A DNA stretch of 64,000 nucleotides from Alcaligenes parafaecalis (lineage in GTDB: Bacteria; Pseudomonadota; Gammaproteobacteria; Burkholderiales; Burkholderiaceae_B), in NCBI RefSeq assembly GCF_026344135.1, contig NZ_JAPKNA010000001.1, forward strand, positions 868,001 through 932,000, given 5' to 3'. A program made the translations under genes and the position numbers. Shown one piece after another: positions 53,215 through 62,252 of the stretch (its first letter is position 1; every line of letters begins with the position of its first letter). Below the pieces are notes generated by a model. It was not told the DNA's origin and ran no database searches. It was given only the letters and a program-made list of their open reading frames with translations.

Positions 53215-54678
53215 TTATTCCGGCGCTGTCCCGGGAGCCTGAGTCTTTGTTTCAGGCTTGACGGTTTCGGCTGTCCAGCCGCCACCCAAAGCCTTGTACA
53301 ACTCGACGCGGTTCATCAGGGAAGCCAGGCCGGTCTGGATATAGGCTTGACGGGTGCTGTACAGGCTGACTTCAGCCGTTTGCACCTGCAAGAAACTGTC
53401 TATACCCACTTCGTAACGTAGCTTGGCCAAACGCAAACCTTCGCTGGCTGCCTGATCGACTTCCTGCAAAGCGTCGATCTGCTGACCATAGGTGGCTTCG
53501 CCCGCCAGAGCATCTGCCACTTCACGGAAGGCCACCTGAATGGTCTTTTCGTACTGACTGATCGCAATATCACGACGAGCCTCGGCCAGATCCAGATTGG
53601 CCCAGGTGCTGCCGGACAGCAGCGGCATGGTGATTTGCGGCTGGAACTGCCAGTAACGGTTACCCGAACTGAACAGGCCACCCAGCTCAGGGCTCATGAA
53701 GCCCAGCAAGCCAGTCAGACTCAAACGTGGGAAGAAAGCCGCCCGCGCCGAACCGATGCTGTAGTTGGAACCGCGCAAAACGTGTTCCGCAGCCAGAATG
53801 TCAGGACGACGCTCCAGCAGTTCTGCCGACAAGCCCACAGGCAAGCTAGGCATCAACTGAGCACGGGTAAAAGGCAGACCAGCGGGCAAGTCAGTCGGTA
53901 TTTCACTGCCCAACAAGACCTGCAAGGCATTCAAGGCACGCTGACGATCACGCTCCACAGCCTGCATATCGGAGCGCACCGTGTTGTATTGCACCTTGGC
54001 CTGATTCAGGTCCAGCGCAGATACCGTACCGGCATCAAACGAGGACTGCACCAGACGCAGCGTCTCTTGACGGCTGCGCAAGGTATTGCTCATCAAGGCA
54101 TGCAGCTCTTCAGCGCTACGTACTTTGAAATACGCTTCGGCTGTGCCCGCCACCAGGGCGATATGCGCGGTGCGCTGGGCCTGTTCAGTCGCAAAGTATT
54201 GTTCGCGAGCGGCACGGGCCAGGTCACGGACTCGACCAAAGAAGTCCAGTTCAAAGGCGGTGATACCGACACCGGCCTGGTAAGAGCGGGAGACAGGCGC
54301 CGAGCTTGGGCCACCAGGACGCAGGTCAGCCGGTGTGTGGGTGGCCTGCTGGGCCGCCTGCACACCAATGCTGGGCAACTGGTCACTGCGTGCCACACCG
54401 TACTGCGCACGAGCTTCCTCGATACGCTGGGTGGCAATACGCAAGTCACGGTTGTTTTCCAAAGCCTGCCCGATCAGGGCATGCAAGCGCGGATCGGTAA
54501 AGAATTCGCGCCAGCCCAGATCAGCTGCCTGGGCGGCATCCGCCTGGCCCTGCTGGGCCAGAGGGAATTGCGCAGGCACCGGAGCGTCGGGACGCTCGTA
54601 CTTCGGTGCCAGTGAGCAAGCCGACAAGGCAAACGCCACAGCCAGCACTACAGGACTACGTAAAAACAGGCTAGACAT
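53215..54678 (-). CDS. Outer membrane efflux lipoprotein (OprM/NodT type)
   Basis: TolC-like exit channel of an RND efflux pump. The 487 residues have a lipoprotein signal with lipobox LSAC (Cys21), then PKYERPDAP. Two repeats of the OEP domain follow, with the conserved LGWREFFTDPRL, NNRDLRIA, SYQAGVGITAFELDFFGRVRDLARAAREQYFATEQAQR and LLERRPDILAAEHVLR segments. The start overlaps the RND pump stop by one base. It is the last gene of the three-gene efflux operon. Confidence 0.93.
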   Translation of the reverse strand: MSSLFLRSPVVLAVAFALSACSLAPKYERPDAPVPAQFPLAQQGQADAAQAADLGWREFFTDPRLHALIGQALENNRDLRIATQRIEEARAQYGVARSDQLPSIGVQAAQQATHTPADLRPGGPSSAPVSRSYQAGVGITAFELDFFGRVRDLARAAREQYFATEQAQRTAHIALVAGTAEAYFKVRSAEELHALMSNTLRSRQETLRLVQSSFDAGTVSALDLNQAKVQYNTVRSDMQAVERDRQRALNALQVLLGSEIPTDLPAGLPFTRAQLMPSLPVGLSAELLERRPDILAAEHVLRGSNYSIGSARAAFFPRLSLTGLLGFMSPELGGLFSSGNRYWQFQPQITMPLLSGSTWANLDLAEARRDIAISQYEKTIQVAFREVADALAGEATYGQQIDALQEVDQAASEGLRLAKLRYEVGIDSFLQVQTAEVSLYSTRQAYIQTGLASLMNRVELYKALGGGWTAETVKPETKTQAPGTAPE

Positions 54679-57600
54679 TAGTGCTGTCCTCCTTGCGAAC
54701 CGGCGGCTGGTGTACCTTGCTTGGCCAGTTCTTCCTCGTGCATTTTGGCGGCTTCGCCAAACAGACGAGGTTTGGTTTTAAAGAGCTTGAGAATCACGAC
54801 AAAGAAGGTCGGCACCATCAAGACCGCCAAAGGCGTTGCGGCCAACATACCGCCCAGCACGCCCAGACCCACCGCGTTCTGGCTGGCAGCACCCGCACCA
54901 GTAGAGGTAGCCAGAGGCACCACACCCAGCACAAAGGCAAAGGAGGTCATCAAAATAGGACGGAAACGCAGACGGGCAGCTTCCAGAGTGGCGTCGATCA
55001 AGGTTGCGCCACGAGCGTAGGCATCCTTGGCAAACTCCACAATCAGAATCGCGTTCTTGGCCGACAGACCGATCACCGTCACGATACCCACCTGGAAGTA
55101 CACGTCATTAGGCATACCCAGACCGGACACCAGCAAGACCGAACCCAGCATGCCCAGTGGCACGGCCAGCATCACGGACAGCGGGATAGCCCAGCTTTCG
55201 TACAAGGCAGCCAGCAACATGAACACCACCAGAATGGCCAGACCCATCAAGATACCCGACTGACCCGCAGCCTGACGTTCCTGGTAGGACAGACCTGTCC
55301 AGTCCACGCCAAAGCCGCTAGGCAATTGCTTCATCAGGTTTTCCATCTCGATCATGGCTTCACCCGAGGTGTAGCCAGGAGCCGGACCACCACTGATACG
55401 TACGGACTCGTAGCTGTTGTAACGCACGATCTGCACCGGACCTTGTTCCGTGGTCTGGGTCACAAAGGCGGACAGCGGAACCATTTTGCCATCGCTATTG
55501 CGAGCGTTCAGTTTGAGTACATCGTCGATGGTCATGCGATATGGCGCATCAGCTTGTACCCAGACACTTTGCACTCGTCCCTGGTTGGTAAATTTACCCA
55601 CAAAAGACGAACCCAGAGCACCACCAATCAAGGCAGAGGCTTCGTTAAAGTTCACGCCCAGAGCAGCGGCTTTTTCACGGTCAATTTCCAGACGAATCTG
55701 TTTACCTGGTCCCAAGCCGGTAATACGCACGCTCTGTGGATCGAACACAGGGCTTGCCTTGGCCAGACCCAACAACTTGTCAGCCGCCGCCATCAACTCA
55801 TCGTGACCCATACCGCCCCGGTCTTCCAGACGCATATCAATACCCGAGGAGTTACCCAGAGCAGAAATGGCCGGAGGCACAATGGCAATTACCATCGAAT
55901 CAGGCAAGCCAAACAGCAGTTGACCCATGGCTTTGCCGGAAATGGCCTGAGCCGAGTTTTCCTTGCCTTTGCGCTCGTTGAAATCCTTCAAAGGCACAAA
56001 CGCAATCCCCGAGTTCAAACCACTACCGTTAAAGCTAAAGCCCTGAATGGCAATGACATTTTCGACCTGAGGCTGCTCTTTAAAGTAGTCCTCGACCTTG
56101 GAGATGGTTTCAATCGTACGGTTGGCTGTCGAACCGGCAGGCAGCTCGATGTTGGCAATCACGTAGCCCTGATCTTCTTCGGGCAAGAACGCGGTTGGCA
56201 TGCGCATGTACAAGAAGCCCAGCACCAGCACCATGATCAGGTAGATGAACATCATCCGGCCACCACGACGCAGCGTCTTGCCAATAAAGCTTTCGTAGCC
56301 CTTGGTCGTACGCGTGAAGACGCGGTTAAACCAGCCAAAGAAACCACGCTTGGTTTCGTGATGGCCTTTGGGAATCGGCTTGAGCAACGTCGCGCACAGT
56401 GCAGGGGTAAAGGTCAGTGCCAAAAAGCCGGAGAAGGCAATCGACACGGCCATCGCCACCGAGAACTGGCGATAAATCACGCCCACGGAACCGGCCATAA
56501 AGGCCAGTGGCAGGAACACGGCCGACAGCACCAGGGTAATACCGACAATCGCGCCACTAATCTGCGGCATGGCTTTCTTGGTGGCTTCTTTAGGTGAAAT
56601 ACCCTCTTCCACCATGATCCGCTCGACGTTCTCCACCACCACGATCGCGTCGTCCACCAAAATACCGATGGCCAGCACCATCGCAAACATAGTGAGCACG
56701 TTCACGGACATGCCCAGCACCTGCATCACCGCGAAAGCACCCAAAATAGCCACAGGCACAACCAGAGCGGGAATCAGGGTATAGCGCACATTCTGCAAGA
56801 ACACGTACATCACGATGAACACCAGCACCATCGCTTCCAGCAAGGTGTAAACCACCTGGGTGATGGACTTGTCCACGTAGGGAGACGTGTCGTAAGGAAT
56901 GTCGTAGCGGATGTTTTCCGGGAAGAACTCGGCCAACTTCTCCATTTCAGCTTTAATGGCAGCGGCAGTCTCCAGAGCATTCGCTTCAGGCAGCAAGGAA
57001 ATAGCAAATGCGGCCGTTGGTTTACTGTTCAAACGGGCACCAAACTGGTAGTTGTCCGCCCCCACTTCAACACGCGCCACATCCTTGATACGCACCGTCG
57101 AACCATCTGCCTGCGAACGCAGGATGATGTTCTCAAACTCTTTAACGGTTTGCAGTTGACCATTCACCGTAATCGGCGCGGCAACACGCTGGCTATCCTG
57201 GTTAGGTGGGCCACCCAAAATACCCGCCGACACCAGCATGTTCTGCTGACGAATCGCGTTGGTCACATCCGCTGGGCTCATCTGGTAACCCACCAGCTTG
57301 GCAGGATCCAGCCAGACGCGCATGGCGCGACCCGAGGCAAACAACTGGAAGCGAGCCACACCAGGAACACGAGAAATCGTGTTCTTGATATTGCGCTCGA
57401 TGTAGTCGGCCAAGGCCGTCTGGTCCAGGCTGCCGTCGGTGGACGACAAAGTCACCACTTGCAGAAAGCCAGTACTGGATTGCTCTACGTGCAGGCCCTG
57501 CTCCATCACTGCCGTCGGCAAGGACGCAGTAATGTTGCTGACCCGGTTCTGGACGTCCACCTGAGCCATATCAGGATTGGTGCCAGGACGGAAGGTGGCC

Positions 57601-57872
57601 GTAATTTCGGTCGAGCCGTAAGAGTCACTGACGGACTCGTAATACAGCAGGCCCTTGGCACCGTTCAACTGATCTTCGATCACACTGGCGACCGTACTGG
57701 CAACGTCTTCCGCCGTTGCACCCGGGTAAGTCGCCCGAATGGAGACCGAAGGAGGTGCCACATCGGGATACTGCGCTACCGGCATATTGGGCAAAGCCAA
57801 TAAGCCAAATAGCGTGATCGCCAAGGCAACGACCCATGCAAAAATGGGTCTTTCAATAAAAAACTGAGGCAT
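54678..57872 (-). CDS. RND multidrug efflux pump, inner membrane subunit (HAE1/MexB-AcrB type)
   Basis: Proton-driven exporter of drugs and hydrophobic compounds. The 1064 residues are full length: 12 helices and two large periplasmic loops, start MPQFFIERPIFAWVVALAITLFG, and the proton-relay aspartates in GILVDDAIVVVENV. The second half is similarly complete, with GAASQNAVGLGVLGGM near the end. Family HAE1 from the overall sequence (SIRATYPGATAEDV, QVSIRATYPG-type). It follows the adaptor gene by 5 bases and overlaps the outer membrane gene by one. Confidence 0.95.
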   Translation of the reverse strand: MPQFFIERPIFAWVVALAITLFGLLALPNMPVAQYPDVAPPSVSIRATYPGATAEDVASTVASVIEDQLNGAKGLLYYESVSDSYGSTEITATFRPGTNPDMAQVDVQNRVSNITASLPTAVMEQGLHVEQSSTGFLQVVTLSSTDGSLDQTALADYIERNIKNTISRVPGVARFQLFASGRAMRVWLDPAKLVGYQMSPADVTNAIRQQNMLVSAGILGGPPNQDSQRVAAPITVNGQLQTVKEFENIILRSQADGSTVRIKDVARVEVGADNYQFGARLNSKPTAAFAISLLPEANALETAAAIKAEMEKLAEFFPENIRYDIPYDTSPYVDKSITQVVYTLLEAMVLVFIVMYVFLQNVRYTLIPALVVPVAILGAFAVMQVLGMSVNVLTMFAMVLAIGILVDDAIVVVENVERIMVEEGISPKEATKKAMPQISGAIVGITLVLSAVFLPLAFMAGSVGVIYRQFSVAMAVSIAFSGFLALTFTPALCATLLKPIPKGHHETKRGFFGWFNRVFTRTTKGYESFIGKTLRRGGRMMFIYLIMVLVLGFLYMRMPTAFLPEEDQGYVIANIELPAGSTANRTIETISKVEDYFKEQPQVENVIAIQGFSFNGSGLNSGIAFVPLKDFNERKGKENSAQAISGKAMGQLLFGLPDSMVIAIVPPAISALGNSSGIDMRLEDRGGMGHDELMAAADKLLGLAKASPVFDPQSVRITGLGPGKQIRLEIDREKAAALGVNFNEASALIGGALGSSFVGKFTNQGRVQSVWVQADAPYRMTIDDVLKLNARNSDGKMVPLSAFVTQTTEQGPVQIVRYNSYESVRISGGPAPGYTSGEAMIEMENLMKQLPSGFGVDWTGLSYQERQAAGQSGILMGLAILVVFMLLAALYESWAIPLSVMLAVPLGMLGSVLLVSGLGMPNDVYFQVGIVTVIGLSAKNAILIVEFAKDAYARGATLIDATLEAARLRFRPILMTSFAFVLGVVPLATSTGAGAASQNAVGLGVLGGMLAATPLAVLMVPTFFVVILKLFKTKPRLFGEAAKMHEEELAKQGTPAAGSQGGQH

Positions 57873-57877
57873 GTCGC

Positions 57878-59110
57878 TTACTCGCTAGACTTGGCTTCGG
57901 TTGGCTCAGCAGCGGCGGGTTCCTGTGCGGGGGCCGCAGCAGCATCAGCACCGGCTGGCTTGTTGCCCTTCCAAGGAATCGTCTGAACAGGAGCGCCGGG
58001 ACGAATCTTCTGGAAGCCTTCTACAATAATCTGGTCACCGGCTTGCACGCCTTTATTGACCACATATTGACCATGGCTTTCAGGGCCCAGCACAACGGGA
58101 ACGGATTGCGCTTTGTCCTCACGCACCACATACAGATTGGACGCACCGTCCGAGGTGTATTGAACGGCTTGTGCAGGCACCAGCAAGGCATCCGGGATCA
58201 CCCCTTGCTCCAGACGCAGGCGAACATACATGCCGGGCAAGAGAATTTCGTCGGGGTTCGGGAACACGGCGCGCAAGGTCACTTGCGAGGTAGACGGATC
58301 CACGCTGACACCGCTAAACAGCAAGACACCATCCTGATCGTAGGTAGAACCGTCTTCCAGCACGGCGGCCGCTTTGGCCTGGCCTTCACCGGCGGAGGTC
58401 AAGCTGCCGTCGGCCATGGCACGACGCAATTGAGTCAGTTCAGCGGTAGAACGCGTCACGTCCACATAAACCCGATCCAGTTGCTGCACGGTCGCCATGT
58501 GCGTGGCATTCGTGGCCGACACCAAGGCACCTTCAGTCACCAGTGACTTGCCGATACGGCCAGCAACGGGCGAGACAATCTTGGTGTAACCCAAATCAAT
58601 ATTGGCACTTTCCAGAGCGGCTTGTGCAGCCGCAATCGACGCATCGGCTTGCATGGCGCGCGCTTTGGCGTTGTCATAATCCTGACGTGAAACCGCGTTT
58701 TCCTTGATCAGACGCTCGTAACGTTGAGCCAGCTGTTTAGCGCTTTGCGCATCCGCCTGGGCGTTTTTCAACTTAGCAGCGGCCTGATTGCGAACCGCAC
58801 GGTAAGGAGCCGGGTCAATCGTAAACAAGAGCTGGTCCTGTTTAATTTCAGCACCCTGCTCAAAGTTGATTTCTTCCACTATCCCGGAAACACGGGCGCG
58901 GATTTGCGCATCTTTGATGGCTTCGACTCGTCCAGGCAGCTCGGAGAACAACTCGGTAGAGGTCGGTTGGACGGTAATCACACTGACCGGGACCTTCATC
59001 CCGCCGGCCGGAGCTTGAGGCTCTTTATTGCCGCAAGCGGCGAGCAGAACCAAGGAAGAGAAGGCAGCGATACGAAACGGCTGCCGACCCAGCAAGCTTT
59101 TAAATGACAT
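57878..59110 (-). CDS. RND efflux periplasmic adaptor lipoprotein (MexA/AcrA type)
   Basis: Membrane fusion protein joining pump and outer membrane channel. The 410 residues begin with a lipoprotein signal (lipobox LLAACG). A lipoyl-like half (SELPGRVEAIKDAQIRARVSGIVEEINF), a coiled-coil hairpin (about 100-175), the second lipoyl half (TKIVSPVAGRIGKSLVTEG) and a beta-barrel part follow. The C-terminal tail is Ala/Glu-rich. The ATG at 59110 has AGGAG 7 bases upstream; a frame to 59137 is rejected. No regulator gene is adjacent. Confidence 0.94.
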   Translation of the reverse strand: MSFKSLLGRQPFRIAAFSSLVLLAACGNKEPQAPAGGMKVPVSVITVQPTSTELFSELPGRVEAIKDAQIRARVSGIVEEINFEQGAEIKQDQLLFTIDPAPYRAVRNQAAAKLKNAQADAQSAKQLAQRYERLIKENAVSRQDYDNAKARAMQADASIAAAQAALESANIDLGYTKIVSPVAGRIGKSLVTEGALVSATNATHMATVQQLDRVYVDVTRSTAELTQLRRAMADGSLTSAGEGQAKAAAVLEDGSTYDQDGVLLFSGVSVDPSTSQVTLRAVFPNPDEILLPGMYVRLRLEQGVIPDALLVPAQAVQYTSDGASNLYVVREDKAQSVPVVLGPESHGQYVVNKGVQAGDQIIVEGFQKIRPGAPVQTIPWKGNKPAGADAAAAPAQEPAAAEPTEAKSSE

Positions 59111-59140
59111 GAAGAACTCCTGAGCTAAGCGTTGCATGGG

Positions 59141-59157
59141 AGTTTAACGCTTAAACT
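59141..59157. promoter_or_regulatory. Palindrome upstream of the efflux operon (candidate operator)
   Basis: Perfect 7-bp arms AGTTTAA/TTAAACT around CGC, 31 bases before the adaptor ATG. A possible -10 (TACAAT, minus strand 59169-59164) lies just upstream, so a repressor bound here would block the start. No convincing -35 is seen. Palindromes like this are usual for TetR-type efflux repressors, but none is encoded nearby. Confidence 0.45.
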
Positions 59158-59339
59158 GACTGGATTGTATGGTTTGGACAAGCAGCAAGTATATGTCGAA
59201 AAAGCTCAAATAAAACAGCAAAATTTGCGATGAGACTCATTTCGGTCTTGCTATCATTTGGCGACTACGATTAGCCAGCTACCCCCCTGCACCTGCCCCG
59301 TCGTCTGCCTGCCTCAAAAGAACACGTATTATCATATAC

Positions 59340-59396
59340 CTAGGGTTTTTTGAATATAAAAAAACCGCGTTTAAACCCTAGAGTTCACGCGGTTTT
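59340..59396 (-). terminator. Terminator of the ABC importer operon with pseudoknot potential
   Basis: Arms 59361-59370 (aaaaccgcgt) and 59387-59396 (acgcggtttt) form a perfect 10-bp stem, followed on the minus strand by TTTATATTC. The loop (59371-59386) contains aaaccctag (59373-59381), exactly complementary to ctagggttt at 59340-59348 downstream of the stem, so a pseudoknot could form. The stem lies 22 bases past the ATPase stop. Confidence 0.75.
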
Positions 59397-59417
59397 CCAG
59401 ATCCGGAATAGTGCTTT

Positions 59418-60212
59418 CTAACCGAGCAACAAACTATCGTCGGCCAGCGTTTCACCCCGCACCCGCTCGAACATCTCCAGCAAATCACGTACATCCAGGC
59501 CTTGGCGCTGCTCACCACTGACGTCCAGCACCACCTTGCCCTGGTGCAGCATGACCGTACGATCACCCACATCCAGCGCCTGGCGCATGCTGTGCGTCAC
59601 CATCATGGTGGTCAGGCCACCTTCACGCACAATACGGTTAGTTAGTTGCAAGACAAAGTCAGCGGTACGCGGATCCAACGCCGCCGTATGTTCGTCCAGC
59701 AGCAAAATCTTGGAAGGACGCAAGGCAGCCATCAACAAGCTGACGGCTTGACGCTGACCACCCGATAACAAACCGATACGGTCTGTCAGACGGTTTTCCA
59801 GGCCCAGACCCAAGGTTTCCAGACGCTCGGCAAATTCCGCACGCATGGAATGACGCACGGCACGGCTCAGACCCCGACGACTGCCCCGGCACGTTGCCAA
59901 AGCCATGTTCTCTTCAATAGTCAGGTCTTCACAGGTGCCGGCCATCGGGTCCTGAAACACACGGGCAACCCAATTGGCACGCTCCCACACCGGGCGACGG
60001 GTAACGTCCACATTGTCGATCATGATGTGGCCGTCATCGACGGACTGGTCACCGGAGATCGCATTCAGAAAGGTGGACTTGCCCGCGCCGTTGGAACCGA
60101 TCACGGTCACGAACTGCCCTTCTGGAATCGTCAGGGACAAACCACGCAAGGCGCGGGTTTCAATAGGCGTACCTGGATTAAAAGTCAGGGACAGGTTTTT
60201 TGCTTCTAACAT
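59418..60212 (-). CDS. ABC transporter ATP-binding protein (COG1101, TrpZ-like)
   Basis: ATPase of an uptake system. The 264 residues have Walker A GSNGAGKST, the Q-loop in RVFQDPMAGT, the signature LSGGQRQA, Walker B ILLLDEHTAALD and the switch histidine in VTHSMRQAL. The style matches the family working with a COG4120 permease and a COG2984 binding protein, related to the tryptophan importer TrpXYZ of streptococci. The ATG overlaps the permease stop by one base. Substrate not proven. Confidence 0.92.
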   Translation of the reverse strand: MLEAKNLSLTFNPGTPIETRALRGLSLTIPEGQFVTVIGSNGAGKSTFLNAISGDQSVDDGHIMIDNVDVTRRPVWERANWVARVFQDPMAGTCEDLTIEENMALATCRGSRRGLSRAVRHSMRAEFAERLETLGLGLENRLTDRIGLLSGGQRQAVSLLMAALRPSKILLLDEHTAALDPRTADFVLQLTNRIVREGGLTTMMVTHSMRQALDVGDRTVMLHQGKVVLDVSGEQRQGLDVRDLLEMFERVRGETLADDSLLLG

Positions 60213-61108
60213 TACTGGGCCCCCTTCTGTTTACGAGCACGCTTTTTCTTGAGCAGAGGAATCACCAGCGCTACTGTCACCAGCAAAGCGGTTACCAGAT
60301 TCAAGTCCTGAGCTTTCAGGCCGATCACATCGGCATTCAGAGCCAAGGCAATAAAGAAGCGGTACAGAATCGCACCCAGCACCACAGCCAAGGTGGCGTA
60401 GAACAGTTTGCGTGCGGGCAAAATGCTTTCACCCACAATCACAGCGGCCAGACCAATCACGATCGTACCGATACCCATAGAGATATCTGCACCACCTTGC
60501 GATTGAGCGAACAAGGCACCGGCCAAGGCGACCAGGGCATTGGAAATAGCCATACCCAGCAAGAGCATATTGCCGGTAGCCACACCTTGAGCACGCGCCA
60601 TGCGTGCATTGGCGCCAGTGGCACGCATCGCCAAGCCCGTTTGGGTGCCAAAGAACCAGTCCAGCGCCAGCTTGGCGGCCAGAACCAGAGCAATCAGCAA
60701 CAAGGGACGCGCAATATAGTCAGCAATGGACTCAGGCTGCAGAATCGTGAATACCGTGGGTTCCATGATCAAGGGCACATTGGGGCGACCCATAATGCGC
60801 AAGTTGATGGAATACAAGGCGATCATCATCAGGATACTGGCCAGCAGATCCATGATCTTCAGACGTACATTCAGCCAGCCCGTAATCGTGCCAGCAATCG
60901 CACCGGCAAAGGTGGCAACGACGGTAGCCAGAAAGGGATCGTTACCTTGGCTGATCAGGATGGCGGCAACGGCCCCACCCAAAGGAAAACTGCCATCGAC
61001 CGTCAGGTCAGGAAATCGCAGGATGCGAAAAGAAATCAGAACACCCAGAGCAACCAGTCCGAAAATCAGACCAATCTCCAGGGCCCCCCACATTGAATAA
61101 ATAGACAT
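60212..61108 (-). CDS. ABC transporter permease (COG4120, TrpY-like)
   Basis: Integral membrane subunit with about nine or ten helices in 298 residues. It starts MSIYSMWGALEIGLIFGLVALGVLISFRILRFPDLTVDGSFPLGG, a stretch diagnostic of COG4120 permeases. GLAMRATGANARMARAQGVATG is the likely coupling segment for the ATPase. Only one permease gene is present, as in this family, implying a homodimer. It follows the binding protein after a partial terminator and overlaps the ATPase gene. Confidence 0.92.
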   Translation of the reverse strand: MSIYSMWGALEIGLIFGLVALGVLISFRILRFPDLTVDGSFPLGGAVAAILISQGNDPFLATVVATFAGAIAGTITGWLNVRLKIMDLLASILMMIALYSINLRIMGRPNVPLIMEPTVFTILQPESIADYIARPLLLIALVLAAKLALDWFFGTQTGLAMRATGANARMARAQGVATGNMLLLGMAISNALVALAGALFAQSQGGADISMGIGTIVIGLAAVIVGESILPARKLFYATLAVVLGAILYRFFIALALNADVIGLKAQDLNLVTALLVTVALVIPLLKKKRARKQKGAQ

Positions 61109-61124
61109 ATTGTTGGACGTCTAG

Positions 61125-61166
61125 GATACAAAAGAAACAGGCGGGCAGCTTGTGGCAACCCACCTG
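61125..61166 (-). terminator. Partial terminator between binding protein and permease genes
   Basis: On the minus transcript CAGGUGGG (61166-61159) pairs with CCCGCCUG (61145-61138), 8 pairs including one U-G with a 13-base loop, followed by TTTCTTTTG. Such leaky terminators behind a binding-protein gene commonly give more binding protein than membrane parts; that role is inferred. Confidence 0.6.
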
Positions 61167-61187
61167 CAAGAAGCAGTCAGATCAGGC

Positions 61188-62156
61188 TTATTCGACGATT
61201 TTTGTAGCGGACTTCACGAAGTCCTCGTTAAGCGAAACGCCTTGGCGCTTGGCAGCGCCCGGATTGACATACAGTTCCAGATTGCTGCTGGTCTCAGAAG
61301 CCATATCACCAGGTTTTTCACCCTTCAGAATACGGATGACCTGTTGACCGGTTTGCAGACCCAGGTTGTAGTAGTTCACACCCAAAGCAGCGATGGCACC
61401 ACGGGCCACACTATCGGTGTCCGAAGCGATCAAAGGCACTTTGGCATCGTTACCGACCTTGACCAGGGATTCGTAAGCCGACACCACGTTGTTATCCGTA
61501 TTGGTGTAGATCACGTCCACCTTGCCCACCAGACTACGAGCGGCAGCGCCCACGTCCACGGTACGTGGCGCAGTGGCCTCGACCAAGGTCATGCCGTGCT
61601 TGGGCAGCAATTCCTTCATTTCCTTGACGACCACGGCGGAGTTGGCCTCGCCAGGGTTGTAGACCATGCCCACGCGCTTGGCGTCAGGCACGACCTTCTT
61701 GATCAGATCCACTTGGGCTTCCAATGCCAGGGCGTCAGAAACACCGGTCACGTTGGTACCCGATGCGGCCATGCTGGGCACCAGATGCGCCACAACAGGA
61801 TCGGTCACGGCCGAATACACCACGGGAATCGTCTTGGTTGCCGACACAACCGCCTGAGCAGACGGTGTGGAAATGGCCACAATCACGTCAGCCTTGTCGC
61901 CCACGAATTTGCGAGCAATCTGTGCAGCAATGGCAGGGTTGCCTTGCGCGGTCTGAAACTGCCATTTGAAGCCCGAGGCTTCGTTGTAACCGGCATCAGT
62001 CAGTGCTTTGTGTACCCCATCCTTAATGGCGTCCAAGGCCGGATGTTCCACAATCGACGATACCGATACAGATTGCGCCTGAACCGCAGCGCTCGACATC
62101 AATCCCACACACGCCAAAGCGGCCGCCACCTGATGCACCGATCTGATCAGTTTCAT
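61188..62156 (-). CDS. ABC transporter substrate-binding protein (COG2984, TrpX-like)
   Basis: Periplasmic receptor of the importer. The 322 residues carry a signal peptide (MKLIRSVHQVAAALACVG, cleavage likely after AAVQA, residue 27), then SVSVSSIVEHPALDAIKDGVH, typical of the COG2984 fold. AISTPSAQAVVSATKTIPVVYSAVTDP and IYTNTDNNVVSAYESL are further family segments. Members bind amino acids, sometimes tryptophan or tyrosine; the ligand here cannot be told. The ATG at 62156 has AAGGAG 6 bases upstream, so the frame extension to 62216 is rejected. Confidence 0.92.
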   Translation of the reverse strand: MKLIRSVHQVAAALACVGLMSSAAVQAQSVSVSSIVEHPALDAIKDGVHKALTDAGYNEASGFKWQFQTAQGNPAIAAQIARKFVGDKADVIVAISTPSAQAVVSATKTIPVVYSAVTDPVVAHLVPSMAASGTNVTGVSDALALEAQVDLIKKVVPDAKRVGMVYNPGEANSAVVVKEMKELLPKHGMTLVEATAPRTVDVGAAARSLVGKVDVIYTNTDNNVVSAYESLVKVGNDAKVPLIASDTDSVARGAIAALGVNYYNLGLQTGQQVIRILKGEKPGDMASETSSNLELYVNPGAAKRQGVSLNEDFVKSATKIVE

Positions 62157-62184
62157 CCAATACTCCTTAGATGCAAAAACAATA

Positions 62185-62216
62185 ATTTTAGGCGTTAAGT
62201 CTAACGCGAACAGCAA
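62185..62216 (-). promoter_or_regulatory. Candidate promoter with dyad in a 20-base spacer (ABC importer operon)
   Basis: On the minus strand TTGCTG (62216-62211) and TAAAAT (62190-62185) are 20 bases apart. The spacer contains a dyad, gcgtta-agtc-taacgc (62192-62207), almost centred. The layout recalls stretched-spacer promoters opened by MerR-family activators, but the spacing may also mean a different promoter is used. It lies 29 bases before the binding-protein ATG. Confidence 0.4.
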
Positions 62217-62252
62217 GACTTTGCCCCTTGAGGTAATCCCTGCCCCGACTCG

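Noticed and set aside
54681..56597. 638-codon plus-strand frame inside the RND pump gene
   Set aside because: Antisense shadow rich in His, Gln and Thr; the pump gene on the other strand is complete and motif-supported.
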